A DNA stretch of 64,000 nt from Luidia sarsii (Eukaryota; Echinodermata; Asteroidea; Paxillosida; Luidiidae). Below, one piece after another: positions 13,101 to 24,670 of the stretch (its first letter is position 1; each line of letters opens with the position of its first letter). The DNA is taken from positions 10,801,149-10,865,148 of the forward strand of contig OX465103.1 in NCBI GenBank assembly GCA_949987565.1, written 5' to 3'. The position numbers and the translations under genes were made by a program. The notes beneath the pieces were generated by a model. It worked only from the letters and a program-made list of their open reading frames with translations, did no database searches and was not told the DNA's origin.

Positions 13101-16100
13101 CGTCAATTGCGACTGACATGCGATCGCCGGCCGCGGGGGCTGGGAGAGGCCGCATCACACCTGCTGCCTTGGATGTGTCCTTACGCCCAGCCACTCTAAC
13201 GAGCTAACCAGCTAATCCTGAGCATCTTATGCTGGGCCAGGCAATAGTCGTTCCACGTCACTTGCACTAGAAATCAACAAACAGTAAGAGAGCAAGCCGC
13301 ACATTACCAAGACAACATGAGGCTCACTTGTAAATTGGCTAATCCTCCCAGCTAATCTAATCACCGACTAAGAAACTGAAGATGTGGGGACAAACACTTT
13401 CACACCATCAGTGAGCAAAGAGGAGGGTTTTGTGAATTTTTTTTTTTTTTAAAGACTAATTCAGTCAAAGCGTAATTCTACTCGGAAATCATCTTAAAGA
13501 TGAGGCTTAGTGCTCTACTCTGAGAACCATTGCCTGCCAAAGATTACAGAATGGATTAAAGTCAAGCTGCCACTTTTTTACAAAACCCTGCATCAGGTTC
13601 AGCCTTCGTCCCTGTCTCACACAAAGCTGAACATTTAGGTGGTGATTTGCTGCTGAATTTGAATGCTTGTTGTCCTCAGAGTTGAGTACAGAGTGTTTAG
13701 CTGGAGTGTGGTTTAAAAGCTTGTTCTTTGATATAATCTGACAGAATCTTCATGGCATTAGAGGTTTGCTGAGGGAAAGTAATCGTAGGATTCTGTAAGA
13801 TATATCTTTGATCCCCTTCTTAATGCTTGACTTACAATTGGTGAGGGGAATGAAGACAAAGCCCAAGTGTGAGCCTAATCCTTCATTTCATAATGCCAAA
13901 GACATTTTGTTTTTATGTTGCTGCTTCCTTGCCTTCCGTCTATTAGTCAGGCTTGATTGATCAGATCTACCCAAGTCAACCTCGATATATATCACCCTCC
14001 ATGCCCAGGCAGTTCTCGTAAATAGTGAAATGCGCGTAAAGCAGGAAAATACTCACAGAATTATATTAAAAGCATTCCTTATATGGCCATCTTGTGAACT
14101 CTGTATTTTGAGAAATCTGTACCCTATATGACCTCCTGATAGGTCTCATTTGAAAGCTCATAATCTCCATATCATGAGGGAATAAACTCAATTTTGGTTT
14201 TTCCCAGAAAGTGCCTGGTTTTGGCATGGGGTGTCACATATGCTCTGATATAATTATTTCTGCCTTAATCAGAAGGAAAGGAGGGTCACTTTAGGATAAC
14301 CAGGGCCCCTTCTTAAGCTTACATAAGTGCGTGAAACCAAATGAAGTCAAAAAGACTGGCACCTAATTTAAAATCTACTAATTGGTGCTGTTTACCATTG
14401 CGTACACAAGGTACATGACCAATATGGCTGTCACCTTGCTGGAGGTTTAAAGATAAACTGATGAGACGTGTCTGAGCACTCCCTCTTTAATGTGCCCAGA
14501 CCAGACACCAAGGAGGAAAACACTGTCTAGAATCAATCTGAATCAATTAAACGGGTCGGCCACTAGGGGATTTTCGTTCAGCAATGAACACATGCAGCCC
14601 CATTCTGGGCGTCGCTAAGGCAACGCAAGGACAGAGCGTTTACAAGGATGAGAGTAGTGATTCCTGCGCGGTAAATTGGCAGGAAGTGCCAAGGCATCCA
14701 GGGACGTCCGAACGATTCCTCCCAGGTTTCTTGAAATTGAAGGAGTTGGCTCTGGAAACTTTGCCAACGGGAGTCTTACTACACGCGTAGGATTTACGGC
14801 TTTGCACAAAGTATTTTAGGGACAGCCTGGAGTCTGAAGTCAAGAAGAAGAGCTTCAAGAACTGTCAAGAACTGTCTGCATTGACATCATGTAGACTTCT
14901 GCTTTGACTTATTGAAAACCAGTAGTGAGACCCTTGACAAGTGCTTACAAGAATCACTTAAATATACAAATTCTGAAAAGTTAGACCCTTTGGATCCTAG
15001 CAAGATATTTCTTTGAAGAAGGTTTTCTCCCATCGTGGACCCATTTTAAATCTTGTGAAACCATATCCAAAGTGAATATGTCAGATTTTTTTTTGACATA
15101 TTCACCCCGGCCAAGACTACTTGACTTCTGACTGGTGCCCCACACTTGCAAAGAGTAGTTGACTATTTGGGAAGGCCACCATCAAAGGGTCTAAGGGCTG
15201 GATAGCTCAGATGGAAGAGAACTGGTATGTTAATCCAGAGGTCTCGGGTTCAAGTCCAGGTCCAGTCAAAGTGTCCTTGCCAATGTTCAAAATTCTATTT
15301 TGATTTTTTCTCAAGCATTTGCAGAAGATTTGAAAGTATAATTTTACAGACATAAATATAAACTTATATAGGATAAGAATGAATGGTTTCATATACATCT
15401 CGAGGGCTTGATTACTCGAGTGCCAGTGTGCTGGTATACTCAACCAAAGGCCAGTGTTCTAATCCATACTCTGGATATTTTTTTCCTTTTAGACCTTTCC
15501 TATTTTCATAGATTGTTTGAATTTTAATTCAGTGCTTTCTTTCCTTTTGGTTTGACATCTTGCATTAAACCTTGTGAGAGTTAACACTGTTATTTTCCAA
15601 GAGTTAGAGGGCCTGACGTTTCGATCCTAGCAGGACCTTTCTCTTTGCCTTTGAGAAAGGTCCTGCTAGGACCGAAACGTCAGGCCCTCTAACTTTTGAG
15701 ATTCATGTATTGCAGGTCATGCTCACTGGCTATTTTCCAAAACTATTTTCCCTGTTATTTTACAAAATGTTCAGGCCTGTTGTGTCATTGTCAGACATTG
15801 TTGTGGTTTGCATTTCAGACATTAAAATCTGATCACTGTCTTATTTGGGGGTTTCTGTTTAATTTTTTGGGGGGTGTGGTTTTTTTCTTTCTTTCAGGCG
15901 GACTTCCATCTCAGGACATTGGAAGGCCAACACTGGATCTGCTGTTGTGGAACAGATTGCAATGACTGAGAGGTGAACAATAAAACCCAAAGAACTGGGT
16001 GCCCCAGTCCTTTCATTCAAGCGTTTATTATGGAACAATTTGTCATTTGTTATTAGCATTTCATTGCTTCATATCAACATCTCTAAGATCAGAAAGTTTT

Positions 16101-19100
16101 TGACTCGGGGCTGTGTTAGTAATGTACATGGCACAAATCAATTCAAGTAGAATATCACTTTCCTTTAAGCGTTAAAAGATAAAAGTAGAAGTGTTCCAAC
16201 ACTACTCAAAATTAGCTGAGATATACAGAAGTAAAATGGTTAAATGGTTTTGACTGGTGCCCACACCCCAGCAAAGACTATTTGACTTAGGGCTGGATAC
16301 CAGCATCTAAGGGCTGGATAGCTCAGATGGTAAGAGCGCTGGTACACAAAAAACCAGAGGTCTTGGGTTGAAGTTCCGGTCTAGTCATTTTTTTTTTCAG
16401 AATTGAAATATGCATGTAAGAAGGCTGGTCATTTTTAACTGAAGCAGAATCCTTCCAAAAAGTCAGGATAATTTTTAAGAGGTCACTTCCGATCCTAGTT
16501 CCAGTTGGTGATTTTGTGATCTTGCCATTCTGTCAGTTTATGAGGTGTCATTTTACCTTTTTCAGGTTCAAGTTGTGGGTTGATGAATGCGCGGATCTGT
16601 TTGGTGGACTGGATATTTTGTCTGTCGAAGCAATTCATGGAAAAGATGGCAAAGATCATATCATAGAGGTAAGAAACTATGTTTCTCTTCATGATAGTTG
16701 TACACAATGTATGTGAGGAAAAATAGAACTTCATTCTGTAAAAACAGTCCATTTCAACATGGTGTTACATACTGTACTGGAACGAACTCAATAGTGGTTT
16801 AAAAGAGTGCACTTCTGTGGCTCAATTTACCCCCAAAAATTGAAATTATCAATTATCAATACACTTAAATATAAACACTTTGATCCTTGCTCTGTTTAGT
16901 TTTATTGAATTATCTTTACTTTGTTCTTACTCTTTGAACATAGTGTACCGGGTCTCACTCTAAAAGCTATTTTCCTGTTTTAGTCTGTTTGTAGTTAGTA
17001 GTAGTACAGTAGTTGTTAATGTTGTTCGTTTCTTTACCAAGGGAAAGGTACAAAAGCTCTGCTTCACATTTTTCCTTCATATTGACATCTTATAATATTA
17101 CACATAATTACATACTTTCTGTAAGGATATTTTGTTTATACATAAGCCTTGATGAATTGTATACCCAGGATGTCAATGTGGAAATAAATTATGAATTTAA
17201 TGAAATTATTATGATGCTACTGATAGTTTTGAGTGAGCCAAATGGTCGATGGTAGTATCTTGGTCACAAGGATAGGAAGGAGAAAACAAAATGATGATAA
17301 TATGGATAGAACTGAATGAAGGACTTCATAAACAAAAAAGTGGATTGTTAAAATGCAAGAAATGAATTTGGGAAAGATCACCAAAGTCAATGAGGACAAT
17401 AAGGCTGTGTCACATTTCAGAGAGAAAGCCTTTTAGAGCAATATACAAATTTTTGCAAAAATGCACTGCTAAGTACTGCTAGGATCGAAATGTCAGGCCC
17501 TCTAACTTTTAAGAAAAATTAGGAGGGCCAGACATTTTGTGCAGGAACTTTCTAAAGCTAGAATCAACCCCCTCTTCCCTTAATTAAAATTCAAAAAGTT
17601 GTTGAAATTGTTTTCAGTCTCTAAAGTTAGAGGGCCTGACGTTCGATCCTAGCAGGACCTTGGCCGGTTTTTCAAAGGCAAATAGATTGTTTTAAAACAT
17701 TGATTAAATGTAGTGTGTGATAAGAGAAGAAATACTATCTTTCCCCCCAAATGCTGTCATTTGATAAATGTCAAGCTTTGACCCAGGCCACTGGATAGAC
17801 ATACCTTTGATTTACATGTATTTGGAAAAGTAAACAAATCAAACCCATTCTGTTCTCGTTTTATTTCAAGGACTTAAATTTTTTATCACAAATTTGAAAT
17901 GGTGTGCTTTAATTTGCTTTTTTTTTTCAATTAAATTCAATTCAATTCAACATTTATTTCCACATTGACATCCTGGGTATACAATGTTTTATTGTTTTCT
18001 CGTCTGAAGGTGAACGACTCCTCGATGTCATTACTTGGAGAAAGCACAGAGGATGATCGTAAACAAATCGCTGAACTTGTCATCCAGAAGATGCACGCTA
18101 CTCACCTCGCAAACTCCATGAGGTAAAGGGTAGAAGCGAGCCCCACACCAAGACTATAAATACCACATGGAGGTTGCAATCACAAAATGTTAGTTTTGCA
18201 CAAACATGTAGTACAGAAGAAGAGAAGAGGAAAAGTAGCTAGCCCACAGTTAGTCAGATAGTCTGTGTAATGTTACATCTGCCCTTAATAGTGATTATTT
18301 AGAAGTTGATATTTGTTTTTTGATGATGTTGATATCTGTTTTGCATGAAATAGTTTTTTTAACAATCAGGTCCAATTTCATTGCAGTTCAGATATCGATT
18401 TGTCTTGCTGATTGTGCCAAGAAATATTATGTTAAGGAGTAATCAAAGGTAATCAAAGTCATGTGATGTCGCGTTGCTGGTAGCGACGTTTCAGTTGTGA
18501 GTACTGTTAACCTTCACCTGGCAACAGTTGCCTGGTGAAGGTTAGCAGTACTAGCAACCAAAATGTTGCTAACAGCAATGAGACATTGCGTGACTTTGAT
18601 CACCTTTCTCCTTACCTGTACCACCGCGATGAACAACCCTTGCATTTCTAAATATTATGTTTATTCCTCAAGTACAGAATCTTTAGGTTTAAGTAGTGCA
18701 GATATTAAGAAGCCACGGTTTTCTGGTTACAAATTGAAGTACAGAGTAGACTGGGTTTTTTTCCTGGTATGTTAGTGCTGAGATCATGAGAACCCTAATT
18801 GATTCCATGAAAATAGGCCAAGTTCTCATTGAAGGAACTCGATCTTAGAGATTGCCCAGGTTTTATTTTTGCTTGTGGTCTACTTTACATTATCGGCACA
18901 CGTCTTACTGAGACACACAACTGCAGAGGCATTTCCTGTTTTGTAATCTGTAACAAAATGCCAAGTTGGTTGGCCTGCGACTCATTCAATTGGACTGGCT
19001 CATATTTGGTGGTTTCACTGACAGTTTGTGAAATTACATCAACAACAAACATGTTGGGGAGGAGGGAGATTGGGGGAGTTGATAAAATATCATTTGTACC

Positions 19101-22100
19101 TCAAACTAACCCTTCGTAAACCTCAACAAAGTTAGTTCTTTAGCTTGACTGTTTGGGAAGGCCACTATCTAAGAGCTGGTAAGTCAGATGGTAAGAATGC
19201 TGGTACAGAAAACCAGAGGTCTAGGGTTTAAGTCCAGGTCCAGCCAAAGTTTTCTTTCCTGTGTTTACTTAATTAATGGAATGAAAACTGAATTGGAAAT
19301 ACCCAAGCTTTAGAGGATCTGTCATTTTGATTCTACAAGGACCCCTCTCAAAACTTTCTGCCATTGAGAAATGCCCTTCTTAAATTTTGGAAACTGTTTT
19401 GTTATTCATTGCAATTGTTGAGAATAAGATGCAATGAGAATTCCATGATGATTGCAATGAATAACAAATTTAAAGTAGGTTTCCAAATTTAAGAAGGGCA
19501 TTTCTCAAAGGCAGTAAGTTTGCAGGCCACGGCATGTGTATGTTTGGCTGTAGCACCTGCCACATTGCAAGTTCAAATCCAGCAGGTGACCACTTACAGC
19601 CAAACGCTCAAGTGTCTAAGACATCTGCAATAAACATGGGTTTAAATCCTGCCTGCTCGTTTGTTCTCGAGCCAAATCACAGAGGGTAAAATGCTATAAA
19701 CTACATGTACATGCCAGGTAGGCCAAACCCTCATTGAATCAACATCTGTAGTATTTGAGAGAAAAAATAGACTAATCAACCAATTTAAACAGGGTGCATG
19801 ATGGACAAGTGGAATGAACAGAGCTTGAAAGATGTTTTTCTCAAAAGGTGTAGGTCATTTGGTGGCATGATTGATGGTATTTTGGCGAGTCGAGTTAAAT
19901 CCGATTGCTTGTCTTCTTAGAAGTCCTGACAGTGCTGATTTCCTTACATGGGGGAGGATTCTCTTTGTGGTCGAGCTGACTAGATAGATTCTCTATCCCT
20001 AGGATCCTGTTTGTCTGCCAGGCAGGAACCAGAGAATTAGGAGTTTTGTAGGATTCAAGCCGTCAATTATGACAACCGAACAGGTTGCTTGAATTCACTG
20101 TATTAAAGTGACAGCGCGACTCTTCTCTGGTTCTAAGAGGTACTCTCTGATGAGGTGATTTGTGTTATTGTAATAATGTGTTTTCACATTGCTCAGTAAC
20201 TTTCATCTGGCTTGCTATCAATAGGTAGCTCAGGTTGGATTCGAACCTGTGACCCTTGGCTCAATTTTAGGGATCAATAACTGTTTTGAATAAATGGCAA
20301 AGAAAGCTTTGACTGGACTGGGACTTGAATCCAAGACCTCTGGTTATGTGCACCAGCGCTCTTATCATCTGAGCTATCCAGCCCTTAGATGGTGGCCTTC
20401 CAAGATAGTCAACTACTGTAGTCTATGCTGGGTTGGGCGCCAGTCAGAAGCATTTAAACAATAACTGTGGTTTATATCTAGGGATCACACCCCCGCTTTC
20501 ATTCAGATGCAAAACAATTAATTATGGTAAACCTGGCTACGGCAGCTCAGGGATCACACAAAGTGGGTCCAACTTTTTCACTATGAAACTGATTTTTAAA
20601 ATCAAACTTATCAAACCTAAGTCACTGTGCTTTGCCAATAGCTGTAGTCACCAAGTTTAGGACAGACAATGTGAATTGGCTTGAATTTGAAATTGGTGAA
20701 ATTGGTATATATGTGGGCTTTGTCTTGGTCATTTTTGAGCCTTGTGAGCCTTGTTGGTTAATTCAGATGTCTGGCAGAGTTTACCTGCCAGAGTCCAGAT
20801 GACATTTACCAGGTGTGGTTTGAACTTGGAGCTGATGATTTGTAGCGATCATGTTGTTTGATCTCCTTTGACATCCCAGAATAACCTTTCATCAATCTAG
20901 GACAGCCACCAGTCCCCTCCCCCATCCACCCCTCAGCTCACATGGCTGGTTTAACTCACAACTCTTCCTCTCCTGGATGTGTGGCCCTCTACTCACCTAC
21001 TTAGCAGAATTGAAGACATCTGTCGGGACATTACCTGAGACTGTGGGCAGTCAGAGCGAATCTATGACCATTTCACCCTCTTCTGATTCAGTCCTGATGC
21101 CGTTAAAGGGATGTGTTAAGCCGCGTTTCCACTGGACTAAAATTGAACCAAGGTTAAATTTCTTATTTCATTCCCACTTGGACTTTTGGGTTGGTCAATC
21201 TAACCGAGACGATGGTTAAAGTAACTGAGCTGGCAATATAACGGCTCATGAGAGTCATGTGTCAGCCGGATACACCAAACTATAGATTAGGTCAGCGTAC
21301 ATTCAGTGCGCAACATGAAGCAGATGCTGTGCACAGTGCATGCATATGTTACATGTACGTCGTAGGCCGGATGTGGTTTTTTCCCAAGTCGTGTTTTACA
21401 GAGTGGTGCATTTCCACTGCATTTATCGGCTCGGTTAAACTTACCTGGTCATTTTTACTGGGCAGAGGTTGGCTGGTAAAAGTAACCATTCGGCTCGGTA
21501 AAAGTTACCATGAGAAAATTTAACTGGGCCGTTTCCACTGGACTGAAAAGGGGAAAAGTAACCATCATCTCAGTTACTTTGACCAAAATAAGTCCAGTGG
21601 AAATGCGGCTTATGTCACATTCTACCTTTGAGAAAGGTCCCGCTAAGAATTTAAGTACCGGGTAAGGACATCTAGTAGGATTTCCGAGAGCCACACGCTT
21701 ATTGAAGACTTCACGAACGAGGTTGCAACTGGGATCGTTGTCATGACTTCTTGAGATTACTCATTCATATCTGGATCAAGTTCGCATGGTTAAATACTCA
21801 TGTCAAGATATGCAGTGACAGCATGTAAGTCATCTCTTTTAATAATGAGTGTGGCTCTGAGAAGAGACACACATGCTTGCAGGAGATAACATACATAGTC
21901 ATGCCTAATTATCAACAAAGGTCTCCAAAGACTCCAGAATTGAAATTGAAAGATACATATTAGTTCTGGTTCTCATGTGATTATATCTTTGTTTGACTAT
22001 AGACCTGCCACTTTAAGCATTCAAATCTATAACAGGATCTTAATAAGCTCAGCAGTGAAGTTGGTAAGACACTTGAACCACATAGGAGAGGTTTCAGGTT

Positions 22101-24670
22101 CAAATCTCACAGGCGGCACAATCCACAATCCCATGCCATAATCAGAGTTATCACCTGTGGAAAGGAATTAACAAAAATGTTGCAAAATGCTTACTGCCTT
22201 CAAATATAAATCTCAAAAATAAAATCCCAGACATTTTAGTCAACCTGTCTGAAGATGTAAAGCTTCTCTTGCAAACATGTACAGTGATCAAAGTCAAAGT
22301 TCTAGACTCTTTAAAGTAGGACAAGCAAGGAGTTCCTAAGTCAGCTTTTACAAGGGTTGGAAAACATCCCAAGAGATTCAAATGCCTTCACCTGACAGGA
22401 CTTGTGTGATCAATGGCAGGACTTGTGGTATTGTCTGCTATGTCTTGGTAAGAGTTGGCGGTGAACCACCATGGCAGATCTGTTCAGGTTGATGGGAGGA
22501 TTAGGGGTACCAGGGATAGAGGGAGGGTTGGTTGAGGGTGGGGACTGCCAAGGGTAGGGGGAGGGTTGAGGGTGGGGACTGCCAGGGGTTGGATGAGGGT
22601 TGAGGATGGGGATTGCCAGGGGTAGGGGAGGCTTGAAGGTGGGGATTGGTAGGGGGAGGGTTGAGGCTGGGGATTGCCAGAGGTAGGGGAGGCTTGAGGG
22701 TGAGGCTTTGGTGAAGATTTGGTTTGAGGTAAAGTTGGGGGTCAGTTTAGGGGTACGGATTCCAAGGGTAGGCCAAGTTAGGTTTGGGCCTTTTGGGAGA
22801 GGGGCCTACAAGGTTCAGGTTAGGGCTGTTATGCAAGGGATTGGTTGGATTTAAAAAAAAAGTTTGAGACAACCATTGTTTTGGGATGACAGGGTTGGGA
22901 GTTGCGGGGCTGCTTTTTGCAAGAGGGTGCCAATAATTGTTAGTATAACATCTGCATTAGCAAGCAAGAGTCATTGTTGAGTTGATCAATGCACGAAGCT
23001 CAGGCGGGATTCAAACCTGGGACTCATGTTTTCTACTGTGCAGTTGACTTAAACACTTGTCTTCCAAGCTAACCATAGGGCATCTGGTATAGCAACAGGT
23101 ATAACCGCATTCAATTTCAGAGATGTAATATGAAGCAAGAGTCATGGTTGCAACTCTTACAAGAGATGCATAGTTTTTTAGTTGTTTTTCGTTTATTAGG
23201 CAGGCGGGTAAATGCCAACTGCTAATGAAAAACTGATAGTACTCACCTATGCAAATGATGGTGTATATATATCTTAGTATTTTGTCATAACATAAATCAA
23301 AGTATTATCTCCAAATCCTTTAGCCCAAACTCTGCCGCCGAACTGTCAGAATACATTTAGCATTTGGTTTTGAAAGTATCAGTGACGATGCAGTTAACAT
23401 TCAAGGGTGTGTAGAAGCCAGGAGTTGGAGGGTGTTTTTCCTAAATTCTAGCTCTTCATAAACTGCATCCAACTCAATGTCACATGCCTGGCCCAGTCCA
23501 ACCCTCCCACTCCCCCTCTACCCTCCCCTCTACCCTTTCAATCATCCTCCGGGGACTCATGCTCACCCTGTGTTTAGTCCCAGGGTTCTCATTACGGCCC
23601 ATCACCTGGATTACTCACCCCTCCAATACACCTGCCAATCATTGCACCTGCAAGCATTGCTTTCTCTGAATGGTTTCCGTTCATCTGTTATTGTGCTGGG
23701 GTTAGTTATTGGAGAAGTTGGATTCTTTAAAGGGATGTGCCTTGATTAAACCAACGTTGCCAACCATGTTTGACTTGTAATCTGATATCAGGTTCTTCAT
23801 ATGAAATATGAATTGGAGCTGTGGATATCAACCTCTGTGCTTTAACCTCTGGTGGATTTCCCTAAGTCCTGCGATGGATCATAACCCAGCTTACCCTCCG
23901 TTGGTTTTCATATGGTTTCTGTGCATCTCCTTTCACATTGCGATTGATTGTAAGTTACGATGAGTTGGATGAAGTTGACCACTGGTGTGTTAATGGTATC
24001 TTTGTCCCGACAAATGGTATTAGATGTACCGGTATCATGATCTGAAATTTGCGATGTTTGCGTCGAGGAGGTTGTAATTCAATGAGGGTTTGCCCTGCTC
24101 AAAGTGATAACTACGGAGTGCTCAGTGCTTTGCCCGATGCCTGATGAAAGAAATTCAGACAGCTCAGGCGGGATTCGAATTTGCCACATGACCTAGCACC
24201 AGCTCGGTGGTCAAGTGGTTAAGACGTCTGCACTAGAAAGCGGGAGTCACGGGTTCGAGTCCTGCCCGAGCTGCCTGATTTTATCATGCATTGGGCAAAG
24301 CACTAAGCACTCAGTGTTTATCACATCAAGCAGGGCAAACCCTCACTCATTGAGGTAATTTTTTTATTCATTTTTCTCTTTCATCAGTAAAACCCCGTCG
24401 GCTTCCTCCCTTCTTGGTCCTCCTCTGGTTGCCTCCAGCACAGCCAGCCCACAGAAGTCTGTTCCCCAGACTCCCAGCACGCCTAAAAGCACCACTCCCA
24501 CCTCCACACCGCAGAGGAGCCAGTCCGCCACTCCCACTAAGAACACGGTCCAGGGTGGCGCTGTCGCACCGGGTACCCCGCCTCTTCCGACAAAGGTCAC
24601 GCCCACGGAAGAGGAGGACACCTTTAAGAATTTGAAAAAGACATTTTCTAGCATCTTTGGGGATCTGTAA
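10076..24670 (+). CDS. SYN: Synapsin, 3' part of gene (6 coding exons, C-terminal 259 aa)
   Basis: Synapsins are peripheral phosphoproteins of synaptic vesicles that bind ATP and actin and hold the reserve vesicle pool. Six exons join in frame: 10076-10138, 11047-11189, 15898-15972, 16566-16668, 18010-18122 and 24388-24670. All introns are GT/AG with phases 0,2,2,0,2. The first five exons encode the end of the C domain: the nucleotide-binding [11 protein letters not shown] loop, [49 protein letters not shown], and [12 protein letters not shown] with the metal-binding glutamate region. The last exon holds a Pro/Ser/Thr-rich linker and ends in the E-domain peptide [17 protein letters not shown]. 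The N-terminal A/B domains and first half of C must lie upstream of the window or in unrecognised exons before 10076. The gene runs tail-to-tail with MCM2. The family is certain; splice sites are inferred. Confidence 0.93.
11047..11189 (+). CDS. SYN: Synapsin exon: core of C domain
   Basis: It begins [20 protein letters not shown] and ends KIGTVYKAF plus two bases of Met. The donor AT|gtgagt lies about 20 bp from a large C-rich minisatellite. Length and phase fit the homologous vertebrate exon. Confidence 0.93.
11208..11865 (+). repeat. C-rich minisatellite with 107-bp higher-order unit
   Basis: Short units of the type cactccatgcccctcccaac; nearly no G on the plus strand over 650 bp. A longer unit repeats at 107 bp (ccccctgtaacccactccatg at about 11389 and 11496). 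It starts about 20 bp after a synapsin donor site. Long ORFs in many frames here are repeat artefacts. Confidence 0.93.
15124..15283 (+). mobile_element. SINE-2 copy (tRNA-derived)
   Basis: Head 'gactggtgccccacactt..aaag..tagttgactatttgggaaggccaccat', then tRNA-like GGGCTGGATAGCTCAGATGG (A box) and GGGTTCAAGTCCAGG (B box), tail 'ccagtcaaag'. Other copies: 16250-16400, 19147-19255, 33551-33660, 34858-34930, 46305-46450, 54815-54955 (plus); 20290-20451, 35025-35095, 40418-40500, 41870-42030 (minus). Confidence 0.8.
15603..15693. repeat. GGCCTGACG foldback (41-bp arms)
   Basis: Arms 15603-15643 and 15653-15693 differ at one position; 9-nt loop tttgccttt. Outer ends gttagagggcc / ggccctctaac. 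Type example of the family; one-armed copies are frequent elsewhere (10499-10546, 29905-29952, 45020-45066, 45800-45890, 48778-48850, 49031-49110, 52385-52440). Confidence 0.9.
15898..15972 (+). CDS. SYN: Synapsin exon: [13 protein letters not shown] segment
   Basis: A 75-nt exon after a long pyrimidine tract and the acceptor tttcag. It completes Met-Arg across the junction and encodes [20 protein letters not shown] then MTE. The donor is AG|gtgaac. Confidence 0.92.
16250..16400 (+). mobile_element. SINE-2 copy
   Basis: Best tRNA-like copy: GGCTGGATAGCTCAGATGGT, AAGAGCGCTGGTACAC, AACCAGAGGTC, GGGTTGAAGTTCC. The arm CTGGT/ACCAG is intact. Anticodon not reliable. Near-full length with its head segment partly duplicated. 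Confidence 0.8.
16566..16668 (+). CDS. SYN: Synapsin exon: FGGLDI / HGKDGKD segment
   Basis: It encodes [20 protein letters not shown] then [14 protein letters not shown], with donor GAG|gtaaga. The conserved acidic residues coordinate metal and nucleotide in synapsin structures. Confidence 0.93.
17470..17680. repeat. Cluster of GGCCTGACG-family arms
   Basis: A right arm (17470-17511), an inverted diverged left arm (17518-17565) and a further left arm (17628-17665) within 210 bp. Suggests insertion into or rearrangement of older copies. Confidence 0.7.
18010..18122 (+). CDS. SYN: Synapsin exon: end of C domain
   Basis: It encodes [20 protein letters not shown] then [17 protein letters not shown], the final helix of the C domain. 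The donor is AG|gtaaag. The next intron is about 6.3 kb. Confidence 0.92.
18431..18616. mobile_element. Hairpin element, about 185 bp
   Basis: Imperfect palindrome: outer arms gttaaggagtaatcaaagg / cctttctccttacc, inner core 18500-18525 and 18527-18552 (agtactgttaaccttcacct / aggttagcagtact type, 24 of 26 pairs). Looks like a MITE; no clear target duplication seen. Confidence 0.7.
19358..19514. mobile_element. Hairpin element, about 157 bp
   Basis: Terminal inverted arms ctgccattgagaaatgccct and agggcatttctcaaaggcag, continuing inward through tcttaaattttggaaac / gtttccaaatttaaga and ttgttattcattgcaat / attgcaatgaataacaa. Central loop about 40 bp. MITE-like. Confidence 0.75.
20290..20451 (-). 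mobile_element. SINE-2 copy, reverse orientation
   Basis: Reverse complement of the family: tttgactggactgggacttg, accagcgctcttatcatctg agctatccagccc, then the head segment ending ...gccagtcagaagc. One of the most complete copies. Confidence 0.78.
21116..21612. mobile_element. Non-autonomous TIR DNA transposon, about 0.5 kb
   Basis: Ends taagccgcgtttccactgga and tccagtggaaatgcggctta are inverted repeats of about 20 bp. TGT lies on both outer sides (21114-21116 and 21613-21615), a possible 3-bp target duplication. Inside are further inverted copies of the 'tttccactggact' and 'gtaactgag/ctcagttac' words. No ORF of transposase size. Confidence 0.72.
22495..22700 (+). repeat. G-rich minisatellite
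   Basis: Irregular tandem units of roughly 36-45 bp with gggtaggggagggttgaggg and tggggactgccagg. Many runs of three to five G on the plus (synapsin sense) strand, so G-quadruplexes are possible. Confidence 0.8.
24076..24354. mobile_element. SINE-1 (tRNA-Ser-AGA-like) in a foldback
   Basis: The plus half (about 24203-24278) reads AGCTCGGTGGTCAAGTGGTT AAGAC, an arm/loop TCTGC-ACTAGAAA-GCGGG and GGGTTCGAGTCCTG, closing with CCCGAGCT that pairs with the 5' end. The loop ACTAGAAA is that of tRNA-Ser(AGA); no long variable arm remains. The minus half (24076-24190) carries an inverted partial copy, so the locus folds back. Family copies also near 39950-40025 (plus), 26474-26640 and 22980-23080 (minus). 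Confidence 0.72.
24388..24670 (+). CDS. SYN: Synapsin last coding exon: Pro/Ser/Thr linker and E domain
   Basis: This exon has 94 residues and a TAA stop. The first ~70 are low complexity and rich in Pro, Ser, Thr and Gln. The last 20 ([20 protein letters not shown]) match the synapsin domain E signature, so the gene keeps the a-type C-terminus used for oligomerisation and vesicle clustering. A G+C-rich patch in AT-rich surroundings. Confidence 0.93.

Larger units (their letters stand above)
11190..15897. other. Synapsin intron, 4.7 kb
   Basis: It contains the C-rich minisatellite, two related ~110-bp segments (12385-12500 and 13725-13835, both with 'aatctgacag...atgcttgac'), a reverse GGCCTGACG-family copy near 12500-12790, a SINE-2 copy and the 15603-15693 hairpin. 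13000-13260 is a G+C-richer patch without a convincing ORF. Confidence 0.6.
18123..24387. other. Synapsin intron, 6.3 kb, repeat-dense
   Basis: Holds two hairpin elements (18431-18616, 19358-19514), SINE copies on both strands, the TIR element at 21116-21612, a G-rich minisatellite (22495-22700) and a SINE foldback (24076-24354). No exon recognised. Confidence 0.6.

Noticed and set aside
24203..24278. Functional tRNA-Ser gene
   Set aside because: A variable arm is missing, the anticodon stem uses wobble pairs, and related copies on both strands show it is a dispersed SINE.
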